From positions 1,178,001 to 1,242,000 of the forward strand of contig NZ_VSLZ01000001.1 of NCBI RefSeq assembly GCF_010747475.1: a stretch of DNA of 64,000 nt. The letters run 5' to 3'. Origin of the DNA: Halorussus sp. MSC15.2. GTDB taxonomy: Archaea; Halobacteriota; Halobacteria; Halobacteriales; Haladaptataceae. The notes beneath the pieces were generated by a model. The model saw only the letters and a program-made list of their open reading frames with translations. It had not been told where the DNA came from and searched no databases. The position numbers were made by a program, and so were the translations under genes. Below, piece after piece: positions 28,646-36,103 of this stretch; positions within the stretch are counted from its first letter, which is position 1, and every line of letters starts with the position of its first letter.

Positions 28646-29377
28646 GTGACACAGAACGCGACCGGGGGACGTAACGCGAGTCGAGTCCGGCGGATGGCCG
28701 TCACGGCGCTCGGCGGAACGCTCGTGACCGTCGGACTTCGGAGACGCTCTCTCGGCGGGACGGCGCTCGCGCTCACCGGCGGGTGGCTGCTGTACCGAGG
28801 GGTCGGCGGACGCACCCGCCCGTCGGAGTCCGGCGGTGCGACTCCGGGGTCCGAAGACAGCGGGGTCGAGGCGGAGACCGATTCGGGCGCGACGGCGGTC
28901 GAACGGTCCGCTACCGTCCGGGAGTCGCCCGACGAACTCTACCGCTTCTGGCGGGACTCGGACCTGCTGACTCGCATCGTGGGCGGTTTCGCCGAGGTCA
29001 CGCTGGCGGGCGAGGACCGTCACCGCTGGGTGGTCTCCGCACCGTTCGGCCGGAGCATCGAGTGGGAGACCGAGATGGTCGAGGACCGTCCCGGCGAGTT
29101 CCTGCGCTGGGAGTCCACCGAGGGCGCGCCGATACCCAACGAGGGGTCGGTGCGGTTCCGACCCGCTCCGGCCGACCGCGGGACCGAGGTGACGCTCACG
29201 CTGCGGTTCGACCCGCCGGGTGGCCGAGCCGGGCGCTCGGCGATGAACCTGCTGGGCGTCGTCCCCGAGACGCTGGCGAGCAAGATGCTCTATCGCTTCA
29301 AGAGCCTCGCCGAGACGGGCGAGATTCCCACGCTCGACCGCAATCCGTCGGGCCGGGGTAGCGGCGATTGGGTCTGA
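28646..29377 (+). CDS. SRPBCC (START-like) family protein with N-terminal hydrophobic segment
   Basis: A 243-residue protein. The N-terminal 55 residues carry a hydrophobic region (LGGTALALTGGWLLYRGVGG) that may anchor it in the membrane. A poorly conserved acidic linker follows. Residues of about 95-240 fit the SRPBCC/polyketide cyclase-dehydrase fold, with TVRESPDELYRFWRDSD at its start, FAEVTLAGEDRHRWVVSAP and VTLTLRFDPPGG. Members bind hydrophobic ligands. An earlier ATG at 28607 is possible, but a TATA-like box at about 28600-28609 and a hairpin (CCCCC-n11-GGGGG) sit over that region, so GTG at 28646 is preferred. Confidence 0.75.
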   Translation: MTQNATGGRNASRVRRMAVTALGGTLVTVGLRRRSLGGTALALTGGWLLYRGVGGRTRPSESGGATPGSEDSGVEAETDSGATAVERSATVRESPDELYRFWRDSDLLTRIVGGFAEVTLAGEDRHRWVVSAPFGRSIEWETEMVEDRPGEFLRWESTEGAPIPNEGSVRFRPAPADRGTEVTLTLRFDPPGGRAGRSAMNLLGVVPETLASKMLYRFKSLAETGEIPTLDRNPSGRGSGDWV

Positions 29378-29513
29378 GGGTCTATTTCGGGACGACCACC
29401 TACGGGTGGGACGCCACCTCATCGACGGGGACGTTCGGTCGTGTACCACCCCTGAGGTCGGGACGCGGTCCCGGGGACCGGAGGGAGATTACCTCCGGGT
29501 CCGGTGGAAGTGG

Positions 29514-30419
29514 TTACCCACGGGTCCGGAGGTAGTGAAAGACGTAGGTCTGGGCGTAGCCCGCGAACTCGCCGCCGAACTCCTCGCGGAGCGCCCGGGA
29601 GGTCTCTGCGTACGACCCCTTCTCGCAGTGCGGATAGTGTTCGGCTATCGCGGTCTGAATCCACGTGTCGAGCGGAACCGCCTCCAGATAGCCCAGCGAG
29701 AACAACAGCACGCAGTCGGCCACCTTGTCGCCGACGCCGACGAACGCCTGCATCGCGTCACGGGCGTCCTCGTAGTCGAGACCCCGGACGTCGTCGGCCG
29801 TGGCCTCGCCGGAGGCGACCAGTTCCGCCGAGCGCCGGACGTAGGGCGCGCGGTAGCCGAGTCCCAACTCCCGGAGTTCGTCCTCGGTCGCTCGCGCGAG
29901 TCGCTCGGGCGTCGGGAACGCGTGGTAGGTCTCGCCGTCGAACTCGACGGTCTCGCCGAACTCCCGGGCGAGGGCGGTCTGCATCCCGTGGATGCGCCCG
30001 ACTCGCATCTGGGCCGAGCAGATGAACGACACCAGACAGGGGAAGAAGGGGTCGTTCACGATTCGGAGTCCGGGGTACGTCTCCCGGGCGTCCGCGAGCA
30101 GGGGGTGGTCCGGGATTCGCTCGAAGATGGCGGGGAGGTCGTCGTCGAGTCGGAGTCGCTCCGCCACCAGCGACTCGGCGTCGAACGACGCCTCCCACTC
30201 CAGTCGGTCGTCGCGCTGGCGCACCCTCAGGACTTCCGACTCCCCGTCGGTGTGCCCGCCGACGACGGTGTGGTACCACGCCGACCCGCCGCTCGCGCCG
30301 CCGGTCTCGTAGGCGCGCCCGTCGTCGCGCCGCCAGAGGAAGGTCTGCCCGCTCTCCAACGTCGTCTGTACGTCGAGACCCCCCTCGAACTCGCCGATAG
30401 CTATCGAACCCGAGTTCAT
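29514..30419 (-). CDS. ogg: 8-oxoguanine DNA glycosylase (Ogg-type HhH-GPD)
   Basis: A 301-residue DNA repair glycosylase of the helix-hairpin-helix GPD superfamily that removes 8-oxoguanine. The N-terminal TBP-like domain starts IAIGEFEGGLDVQTTLESGQ, followed by ESGQTFLWRRDDGR. The catalytic region is FVGVGDKVADCVLLFSLG, with the active-site Lys in GDKVADC, followed by LDTWIQ, where the conserved Asp is expected. PFFPCLVSFICSAQ and the HhH GLGYRAPYVR are typical of archaeal Ogg1. The gene is single and complete. Confidence 0.92.
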   Translation of the reverse strand: MNSGSIAIGEFEGGLDVQTTLESGQTFLWRRDDGRAYETGGASGGSAWYHTVVGGHTDGESEVLRVRQRDDRLEWEASFDAESLVAERLRLDDDLPAIFERIPDHPLLADARETYPGLRIVNDPFFPCLVSFICSAQMRVGRIHGMQTALAREFGETVEFDGETYHAFPTPERLARATEDELRELGLGYRAPYVRRSAELVASGEATADDVRGLDYEDARDAMQAFVGVGDKVADCVLLFSLGYLEAVPLDTWIQTAIAEHYPHCEKGSYAETSRALREEFGGEFAGYAQTYVFHYLRTRG

Positions 30420-30505
30420 CGCCAGACCGAACGAGACCGGCCGGTGGAAGTCTTTCGTTTCGGGGCTAAACTTGATACTGTTGGCGCCACAACTTCTATG
30501 CGCCT

Positions 30506-30955
30506 ATGAACTGCAGAGTTGTCGTGGAAGCCGCAGTCCCGGTCTACGACGTGGAGACTCCCGACGAGGCGGTTCGCATCGCCATCTCCAAGACCGGCGA
30601 GTTGCTCAACCCCGACCTCAACTACGTCGAAATCAACATGGGGAAACGGTCCTGTCCGCACTGCGGGGAGGAACTCGAACCGGCGTTCATCGCGGCCGAC
30701 GAGAGCCTCGTCGCGCTCGAACTGGAGATGACGGTGTTCAACGTCGAGCGCGAGGAACACGCCTCGCGAATCGCTCGCAAGGAAATCGGCCAGCGCCTCG
30801 AGAACATTCCCCTGACCGTCCTCGAAGTCGAAGTCGTCGAGGAGAACGACGAAGACGGCGAGGACGTCGAGTCCGAGGAGGTCGAATCGGAGAGCCAGAG
30901 CGACCGCGACGAAGACGACGAAGTCCTCCCCGAGTTCGAGGACCTCATCGAGTGA
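30506..30955 (+). CDS. UPF0212 (DUF555) family protein
   Basis: A 149-residue archaeal protein of the UPF0212 family. It begins MNCRVVVEAAVPVYDVETPD and has DEAVRIAISKTGELLNPDLN, then a single CPHCGEEL motif (about residue 51) that could bind zinc, and a helix-rich body with EHASRIARKEIGQRLENIPL. The last 30 residues are acidic and disordered. Function is unknown, but the family is widely conserved in Euryarchaeota. Confidence 0.88.
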   Translation: MNCRVVVEAAVPVYDVETPDEAVRIAISKTGELLNPDLNYVEINMGKRSCPHCGEELEPAFIAADESLVALELEMTVFNVEREEHASRIARKEIGQRLENIPLTVLEVEVVEENDEDGEDVESEEVESESQSDRDEDDEVLPEFEDLIE

Positions 30956-31163
30956 CCAACAACTCTGCCAGCCCTCCGCCCGCGGGCGGCGTGACGGGCA
31001 CGTCTATCCTCCACGCGTAGCCGACACTCGTTCTGCCGTCTCTGCGTTCCGTTCCGAAACGTTCCCGTAGCGGTGCTCTTCAAGTACTATCCAGAGAACC
31101 GTTGCAGAACACAGCAACCGCTATCGGGTCGTATCGACGATTCGAGGAAGCGTCGTCCGCAGT

Positions 31164-31403
31164 TCAGTCGGCCTTGGCGGCGACCTTCTCGTCCGCCTCG
31201 GCTTCGTTCATTTCGGAAGTTATCGCGTTTGCCATGGCGAAGACCGCTGCTTTGTGGTCCGTTTTGGACTTGTGAATGGATGTTGGTCGTACACCAAGGG
31301 AGTCGTACTCTGAAAGGTCTACTTCGGTGCTGTTCTCCTCCTCGAAATAGTTTCCAACCTCCGCAAGCAGCCCGTGAAGGTGGATGAGTTCCTGCTTCTT
31401 CAT
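31164..31403 (-). CDS. UPF0058 family metal-binding-like protein
   Basis: A 79-residue protein starting MKKQELIHLHGLLAEVGNYF, the signature of UPF0058, a small four-helix archaeal family with a conserved HLH. It continues VRPTSIHKSKTDHKAAVFAM, with further conserved His residues. Such proteins probably bind a metal, though none has an established function. The ATG at 31403 is preferred to a start two codons earlier. Confidence 0.85.
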   Translation of the reverse strand: MKKQELIHLHGLLAEVGNYFEEENSTEVDLSEYDSLGVRPTSIHKSKTDHKAAVFAMANAITSEMNEAEADEKVAAKAD

Positions 31404-31650
31404 AACCAAACGAGGCTAACAGTTGCAGGGTTATAGTATTATCTTGAGTCCCGTTAACACGGAGTACGGATTTCCCCTCCCAAGGAGGCCATAATCCGAC
31501 CTGAGAGCGCGTAATACGGTATTTCGAAACTGTTTCGAACTGTTGCATCCGTCACGCTGTGAACCGACCCGGATTCGGGACCGCCTCCCGAGCAGTGGCG
31601 TTTCTGTGAGTCTGAAAGATTTTTATCCGAACGCGCACCTTTAGATAGCT

Positions 31651-32058
31651 ATGGAGAGTTACGACGAACACCTCGACCGGGCGATAGACGAGACGCCCGA
31701 AATCGACGATAACGAGGCCCGATTCGACGTTCCAGACGCCGACGTGCGCCAGGAGGGGAACGTAACCGTCTACGAGAACTTCCAGAACACCCTCGACGCG
31801 CTCGGTCGGGACGAGGACCACGTCCTGAAGTTCTTGCAGGACGAACTCGGCACGAGCGCACACATCGACGAGAGCGGCCGTGCGCGCCTGACCGGCGAGT
31901 TCAGTTCCGGCCGCATCGAGGACGCCATCGAGGAGTACACCGAGACGTACGTCCTCTGTTCGGAGTGTGGACTTCCCGATACGCGTCTCGAACGAGAACA
32001 GGGTGCGCTGTTGTTGCGGTGCGAAGCGTGCGGCGCGCGCTCCGCGACCAGCAGCTAA
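31651..32058 (+). CDS. Translation initiation factor aIF2 subunit beta
   Basis: A 135-residue beta subunit of archaeal IF2, which together with alpha and gamma subunits delivers initiator tRNA to the small ribosomal subunit. The N-terminal helix leads to the central domain (HVLKFLQDELGTSAHIDESG, then ARLTGEFSSGRIEDAIEEY) and to the C-terminal zinc ribbon with CSECGLPDTRL and CEACGARS. The start is supported by a TATA-like TTTTTATCC at 31620-31628. Its stop abuts the stop of the convergent downstream gene. Confidence 0.93.
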   Translation: MESYDEHLDRAIDETPEIDDNEARFDVPDADVRQEGNVTVYENFQNTLDALGRDEDHVLKFLQDELGTSAHIDESGRARLTGEFSSGRIEDAIEEYTETYVLCSECGLPDTRLEREQGALLLRCEACGARSATSS

Positions 32059-32238
32059 CTACTGAAACTGTTTTAGCGTCTCGAGGTCCTGCTCGGTCCG
32101 CGTGAACTCCGCGGTCCGGCGACTGGCGTGGCAGTTCGGACAGTTGAACACCTCGTCGTGGGGCGGCAAGTCGTCGGGCGATTCTTCCCAGTCCTTGCCA
32201 CACTCGGGGCAGACCAGTCGCACGTACGTTTCGTTCAT
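32059..32238 (-). CDS. Small zinc-ribbon protein
   Basis: A 59-residue protein, MNETYVRLVCPECGKDWEES, with two CxxC pairs: CPEC at residues 10-13 and CPNC near residue 33, the usual spacing of a zinc ribbon. The C-terminus is a short charged helix. It is a conserved haloarchaeal orphan by appearance, with no known function. The stop codon is base-to-base adjacent to the stop of aIF2-beta (TAA at 32056-32058; TAG at 32061-32059). Confidence 0.72.
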   Translation of the reverse strand: MNETYVRLVCPECGKDWEESPDDLPPHDEVFNCPNCHASRRTAEFTRTEQDLETLKQFQ

Positions 32239-32310
32239 ACAAAGAACCATGCGCGTGGCTGATAGAAAAAAGTTGCCGCAACTTCTCAGTCGTGACGAAC
32301 GAGCAGAGCC

Positions 32311-32327
32311 GTAAACACTATGTTTAC
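32311..32327. promoter_or_regulatory. Inverted repeat GTAAAC-n5-GTTTAC
   Basis: A perfect 6-bp inverted repeat with a 5-base spacer in the region upstream of the exporter gene at 32403. It may be part of that promoter or an end signal for the leftward gene. Confidence 0.4.
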
Positions 32328-32343
32328 AGGTGCTAATCTAGAA

Positions 32344-32359
32344 TTTAGATATGTCTAAA
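32344..32359. promoter_or_regulatory. Operator-like palindrome TTTAGA-TATG-TCTAAA
   Basis: A perfect inverted repeat (6-4-6) about 44 bases before the ATG of the putative metal exporter at 32403. It resembles the TTAGG..CCTAA type of sites bound by DtxR/MntR/SirR-type metal regulators in haloarchaea, although the inner bases differ. A metal-responsive role is inference from shape and position. Confidence 0.5.
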
Positions 32360-32402
32360 CTACTGTCGGCGAGACGACTCCCGGTACCGGAGGACGGCTG
32401 AG

Positions 32403-33631
32403 ATGGCCGAAATCGCGGAGATATTCGTGGCGTCGGTCCGTGACGGATACGTGCAGGTCAGCGCGTTCGTCGCGTTGACGGTCCTGCTGTTCGGTCTCGT
32501 CCAGTACAGGACCGTGGTGCGTTGGTCGAACGACTCGGCGAGAGCGAGCGCGCTCAACCCCTCGTGGGCGCGGCGATGGGTCTGACACCCGGTTGCGGCG
32601 GAGCCATCGTGATGATGCCACTCTACGTCCGCGGGACGGTCAGTTTCGGTACCGTCGTCGCCACGCTCGTCGCCACCGCGGGCGACTCGGCGTTCGTGAT
32701 TCTGGCGCTCGCGCCCAAGGCGGCGGTCTACGCCTACGGTCTCGCGTTCGGCGTCGCCGTCGTCACAGGCTACGTCGTCGACCGATTCGGCGTCGGCGTC
32801 GGCCGTGTGGACGCCGCAGTCCGCAGAATCGACCGGACCGCGACCGACGGCGGGGCGGTGGCTCCCGCGACGGTCGCGACTGGACCCCACGACTACGCCG
32901 AGGGGGACTGTGCGGCTCCTGAGGCCGATGGTTGCCCGGCCCGTGACCACTCGCCTGCGCGCGAATCGCCGGTCCTAATACCCCTCTCGCACGCCGCCCA
33001 CGCGGTCTGGTGGCTGGCCGCCGTCGCGGCGTTCGGTCTCGGCGTCACGTACCTCTTCGCCGGCGCTCCCGAGGTACCGCTCGAAGTCGGTGCCTCGTTC
33101 GCTGGTCTGTTCACGGTCGTCGGCGTCACCGGGACCGCACTCTCGTTCTACCTCTACTTCGTCGGTCGCAGGTACCTCGGTGACGGGCAGGTCGGTCGCG
33201 CCCGCGAATCGTTCGAGGGAATCTACGACGCGCTGGTCCACGCCGCGATGGAGACGAGTTTCGTCACCGTCTGGGTGTTAGCGGCGTACCTGCTCTACGA
33301 GTACGGCGTCCTCGCGCTCGGCGTGGACGTGGGTGCGCTCGCCGCGGCCGCGGGGCTACTCGCCCCCGTCGCGGGCGCACTCGTGGGACTGATTCCGGGG
33401 TGCGGTCCCCAAATCGTCCTCGCTGGCGTGTACGCCGAGGGGGCGATTCCCTTCTCGGCGCTGACCGCCAACGCCATCAGTCAGGACGGCGACGCGCTGT
33501 TCCCGCTACTCGCGGTCGATAGAACTGCGGCCGTGGTCGCCTCCATCTACACCACGATTCCCGCCCTCGTCGTCGGCGTCGCGCTCCACCTGCTGTTCGG
33601 GCCGATGTTCGGCTTCGGGACGCTTGGATAG
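32403..33631 (+). pseudogene. Putative heavy-metal (manganese/arsenic-type) exporter, frameshifted
   Basis: A multi-spanning permease of the putative 10-TM heavy-metal exporter type (ArsP_2-like; also annotated as putative manganese transporter in haloarchaea). It starts MAEIAEIFVASVRDGYVQVS, but about residue 38 the frame breaks at about 32515. The natural continuation (GGALVERLGESERAQPLVGA) is one frame lower and runs to 33631. The two internal GxxPGCG signatures are intact: MGLTPGCGGAIVMMP and VGLIPGCGPQIVLAGVY. One missing base near 32514-32516 (ACCGTGGTGCG) gives about 409 residues. A metal-regulator-like palindrome lies in the promoter. The exact substrate is not certain. Confidence 0.82.
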
Positions 33632-33633
33632 TC

Positions 33634-33660
33634 AGCCAGCACCTCTAAGGCGACTCTCGG
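33634..33660 (+). promoter_or_regulatory. Upstream element shared with the 26007 gene
   Basis: AGCCAGCACC-TC-TAAGGC starts 53 bases before the ATG at 33687 and matches the sequence at 25954 in 16 of 18 positions, with identical distance to the start codon. It begins directly after the stop of the exporter gene. Confidence 0.5.
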
Positions 33661-33686
33661 TCAACCTGTCGTCGGGGGTTTCGAAC

Positions 33687-34457
33687 ATGGCTAATCCGCA
33701 CGAGATACAGGGACGACGCGAGGAGGCGAATCAGGACGGTCTCCACGAGAGCAGAGAGAGTAGTCATCAGGACTGGACCGACCTCGACCGCGAGGAGGGC
33801 GGTGAGCAACATCACCACCACCATCACCACCACCACGGCGGTGAGAGCCAGCAGTCCGACCCCGACTACGAGCAGAAAGCCGAGGAGGCGCTCTCGCGAA
33901 TCCGAGGTAACGAGGGCCGCGGGAGCGGCCGGAGCGACCGCCAGCGCGGCGGCACGGCCAGCCAGCAGGGTCACGACTTCGGCGAGAACGAGAGCGGACA
34001 CACCGACCGACACGGGAGTCGAGGCGCGAACGACCTCGGGACGTCACGAAGCCCGCGAATCGAAAGCGTGGGGTCGAGCGGCCACGGCGAGCAGAGCGGG
34101 ACGGAGCAACACCGCGGCAGTCACCGCGAACAGGGCCGACAGCAGAGCGACGACCGACGATACGGCCAGCGGCGCCAGCAGCGGGGACGCGAAGGTGCCG
34201 AACACGGGACCGCGCACGAGGGAAGCCAGCGCGGGAGCCACCGCGAAGAGGGACTCGCCGGGCGAATGATGGGTCAGCGCGGCGAACAGACCCACCACTC
34301 AGACCCGAGCGACTCGACGTTCCGCGACCAGACGTCCGGCGAACGAGAACACCGTCACGGCGGCGAGCGCGGAACGAGCGAGCGCGACCGCCGGTTCGGA
34401 AGCCGTCGCGGTCACGGAAGCGAGCGCCACACCGGCGACCGCCACTCCTCGCACTGA
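33687..34457 (+). CDS. Disordered His/Gln/Arg/Gly-rich protein, paralogue of the 26007 product
   Basis: A 256-residue low-complexity protein. Residues 42-50 are nine histidines in a row; the rest is rich in G, R, S, Q, E and H. A possibly helical piece is PDYEQKAEEALSRIRGNEG (about 59-77). It shares with the 26007 product RSPRIES (121-127) and GSHREEGLAGRMMGQR (183-198), plus an upstream element at the same distance. The ATG at 33687 is the only start after the exporter stop that fits. The His tract could bind metal and the gene follows a putative metal exporter, but this link is speculative. No signal peptide is visible. Confidence 0.7.
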   Translation: MANPHEIQGRREEANQDGLHESRESSHQDWTDLDREEGGEQHHHHHHHHHGGESQQSDPDYEQKAEEALSRIRGNEGRGSGRSDRQRGGTASQQGHDFGENESGHTDRHGSRGANDLGTSRSPRIESVGSSGHGEQSGTEQHRGSHREQGRQQSDDRRYGQRRQQRGREGAEHGTAHEGSQRGSHREEGLAGRMMGQRGEQTHHSDPSDSTFRDQTSGEREHRHGGERGTSERDRRFGSRRGHGSERHTGDRHSSH

Positions 34458-34551
34458 GCGAGTCGAAACGGTCGGACGGGATTCGAAGCGGACCGTCCGC
34501 CGATAGTGAGCATCCCTTTTCTTTCGAGCGACGATTCCGACGAGCGTCGCG

Positions 34552-35061
34552 TCAGTAGGGACCCCCACCGCCACCGCCGCCGTCCTCGGTCGTGGTCGTG
34601 CCCGTAGTCGTCGTTCCGGCCAGTGAGACCTGCCCCTGCATGCGCTGGGGGTGGTACTCGCAGTCGTAGCGAGCGAGTCGGTCGGTGGCTTCGAGGACCA
34701 GCGACCGACGCGCGCCGACTTCGGCGGCCGATTCGGTCGCCGCGACCACCTGCCCGTCGGCGTCGAAGACGCGGAGTTCGTGTTCCACACCGTCGAGGTT
34801 GACCCAGACGACTTCGTAGACGGTTCCCGGGTGCACGGTCAGCGTCGGGTTCTCCCGCCCCTGAATCCTAGACGGCGCGAGTCCGTACCAGTACTCGACC
34901 TGTCCGCCGAGGACGATGGTCTCGTCCGGTTCCTGCGCAGTCGTCGTCTCGCGCGCCGTCTCGGTCTCCTGTCGGTTGTCGCTCGCACCCGCACACCCCG
35001 CAATCGAACCCGCGACGCCGATTGCCGAGGCCCGCAGGAACGCTCTCCGCTCGAGTTCCAT
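34552..35061 (-). CDS. Tat-exported cupredoxin-domain lipoprotein
   Basis: A 169-residue exported protein. The N-terminus, MELERRAFLRASAIGVAGSI, has the twin-arginine motif and a lipobox ending AGC near residue 23. The mature part is a cupredoxin (halocyanin-like) domain: the first Cu ligand is the His in GVEHEL, and CEYHPQRM supplies Cys, His and Met of a type-1 site. The C-terminus is TTTTGTTTTEDGGGGGGGPY, a Thr- and Gly-rich extension. Such proteins carry electrons or copper at the cell surface. The ATG at 35061 is preferred over the one at 35076. Confidence 0.82.
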   Translation of the reverse strand: MELERRAFLRASAIGVAGSIAGCAGASDNRQETETARETTTAQEPDETIVLGGQVEYWYGLAPSRIQGRENPTLTVHPGTVYEVVWVNLDGVEHELRVFDADGQVVAATESAAEVGARRSLVLEATDRLARYDCEYHPQRMQGQVSLAGTTTTGTTTTEDGGGGGGGPY

Positions 35062-35211
35062 GGTACCATATACCACGAAACGTGACTAATCGATTTTCCA
35101 AACTTTGCGTCACGTTTCGGCCAAATTCACACCGTTCCGTCTCGGAGAGTTACGTTTCGACGCTCGTCCGGGTATCTCTCGGAAGAGCGGCGACAGTCCG
35201 CTCCGGTGGAA

Positions 35212-35496
35212 TCAGACGGTGAACAGGTGGCCCTCGCGGGGGACGTCGAACAGACCGACTCGCGCCCCGGCGTCGAGCCACGCGTGTCCGTAGGAGAACG
35301 ACGCCAGCGCGTTCACGAGGTCGCCGTCTTCCCTAAAGTGGCGGCCGTCTTCGAGGTAGGACGTCGCCATCTCCAGACACTCCGCCGCGGCCTCACCCAT
35401 CGGTGTCTCCTCTGGCGGGGCGATTTCGGCGGCGTCGAGGGCCTCGGCGAGCAGCCCCTCGTAGCGGTCGGTCTTCTCTTCGAGGTCGGCGGGCAT
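35212..35496 (-). CDS. DUF357 family helical protein
   Basis: A 94-residue archaeal protein of the DUF357 type. It is mostly helical: ADLEEKTDRYEGLLAEALDA at the start, then AAECLEMATSYLEDGRHFRE and LVNALASFSYGHAWLDAGAR, ending LFDVPREGHLFTV. The SFSYGHAWLDAG stretch is a family mark. No function is known. Confidence 0.85.
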   Translation of the reverse strand: MPADLEEKTDRYEGLLAEALDAAEIAPPEETPMGEAAAECLEMATSYLEDGRHFREDGDLVNALASFSYGHAWLDAGARVGLFDVPREGHLFTV

Positions 35497-35615
35497 ACTC
35501 GCTGTAGGCCGAAACGCGAGGTAAAGACTTCGACCTCCGTCGAAACTGTCCGTTGCCGCCACCGGCACCCGTGTTTGTTGTTCGTGGAGCGCAAACTCGG
35601 AGGAGTGAGATATTT

Positions 35616-36020
35616 GTGTCATCCGAGAGAAACGATTCCGTGGCCCGAACCGAACGACTCGGCGAGTTCGCCCGCCGGATTCAGACGCACGTGCTGGTTC
35701 TGCTGGTCGTCCTCGTACCGTTCGCTCCCTTCTGGTATCTCGTCTCGACGACCGACGGGTCGCTCACGGTTTCGGGTATCGCAGTAGCCGTGAGTTCCGG
35801 GACGGTGCTTCTCTCCGCCGGGGCGCATCTCGTCGCCAAGTACACGAGTAAGTCGGCCACGGCCATCCTCGTGTTCGACGGAGTTCCGCTCGGGTTCAAC
35901 GCGGGTTCCTCGCTGAGTGATTGGGCAGGTTTCTCGGAGGACATCTCGGTAGTCGTCGGACTCGCGAGCGCACTCGTCCTGACTCTCGGTCTTCTCGACT
36001 ACCACGACGGGACCGCGTGA
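35616..36020 (+). CDS. Four-helix membrane protein
   Basis: A 134-residue protein with about four transmembrane segments: THVLVLLVVLVPFAPFWYLV (about 24-44), a second near VSGIAVAVSSGTVLLSAGAH (about 52-72), a weaker one near TAILVFDGVPLGF, and the last near VVVGLASALVLTLGLLDY (about 112-130). The GTG at 35616 has a GGAGG ribosome-binding-like sequence about 12 bases before it; an alternative GTG is at 35640. I recognise no family. Confidence 0.62.
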   Translation: MSSERNDSVARTERLGEFARRIQTHVLVLLVVLVPFAPFWYLVSTTDGSLTVSGIAVAVSSGTVLLSAGAHLVAKYTSKSATAILVFDGVPLGFNAGSSLSDWAGFSEDISVVVGLASALVLTLGLLDYHDGTA

Positions 36021-36071
36021 CTGTCCGACCGCTATCGGTCTCGATACCGGAAAGCCGACGGGACAACACAA

Positions 36072-36079
36072 GCTAAATA
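36072..36079 (+). promoter_or_regulatory. TATA-like box of the Grx-TrxR gene
   Basis: GCTAAATA is about 28 bases before the ATG at 36104, fitting a leaderless start. Confidence 0.5.
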
Positions 36080-36103
36080 CGCCCCCCATAACAATATTGT
36101 ACC

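Noticed and set aside
34552-34620. Poly-Gly end of the cupredoxin lipoprotein as a frameshift
   Set aside because: The copper ligands are all in one frame and the stop follows directly; there is no better continuation in another frame.
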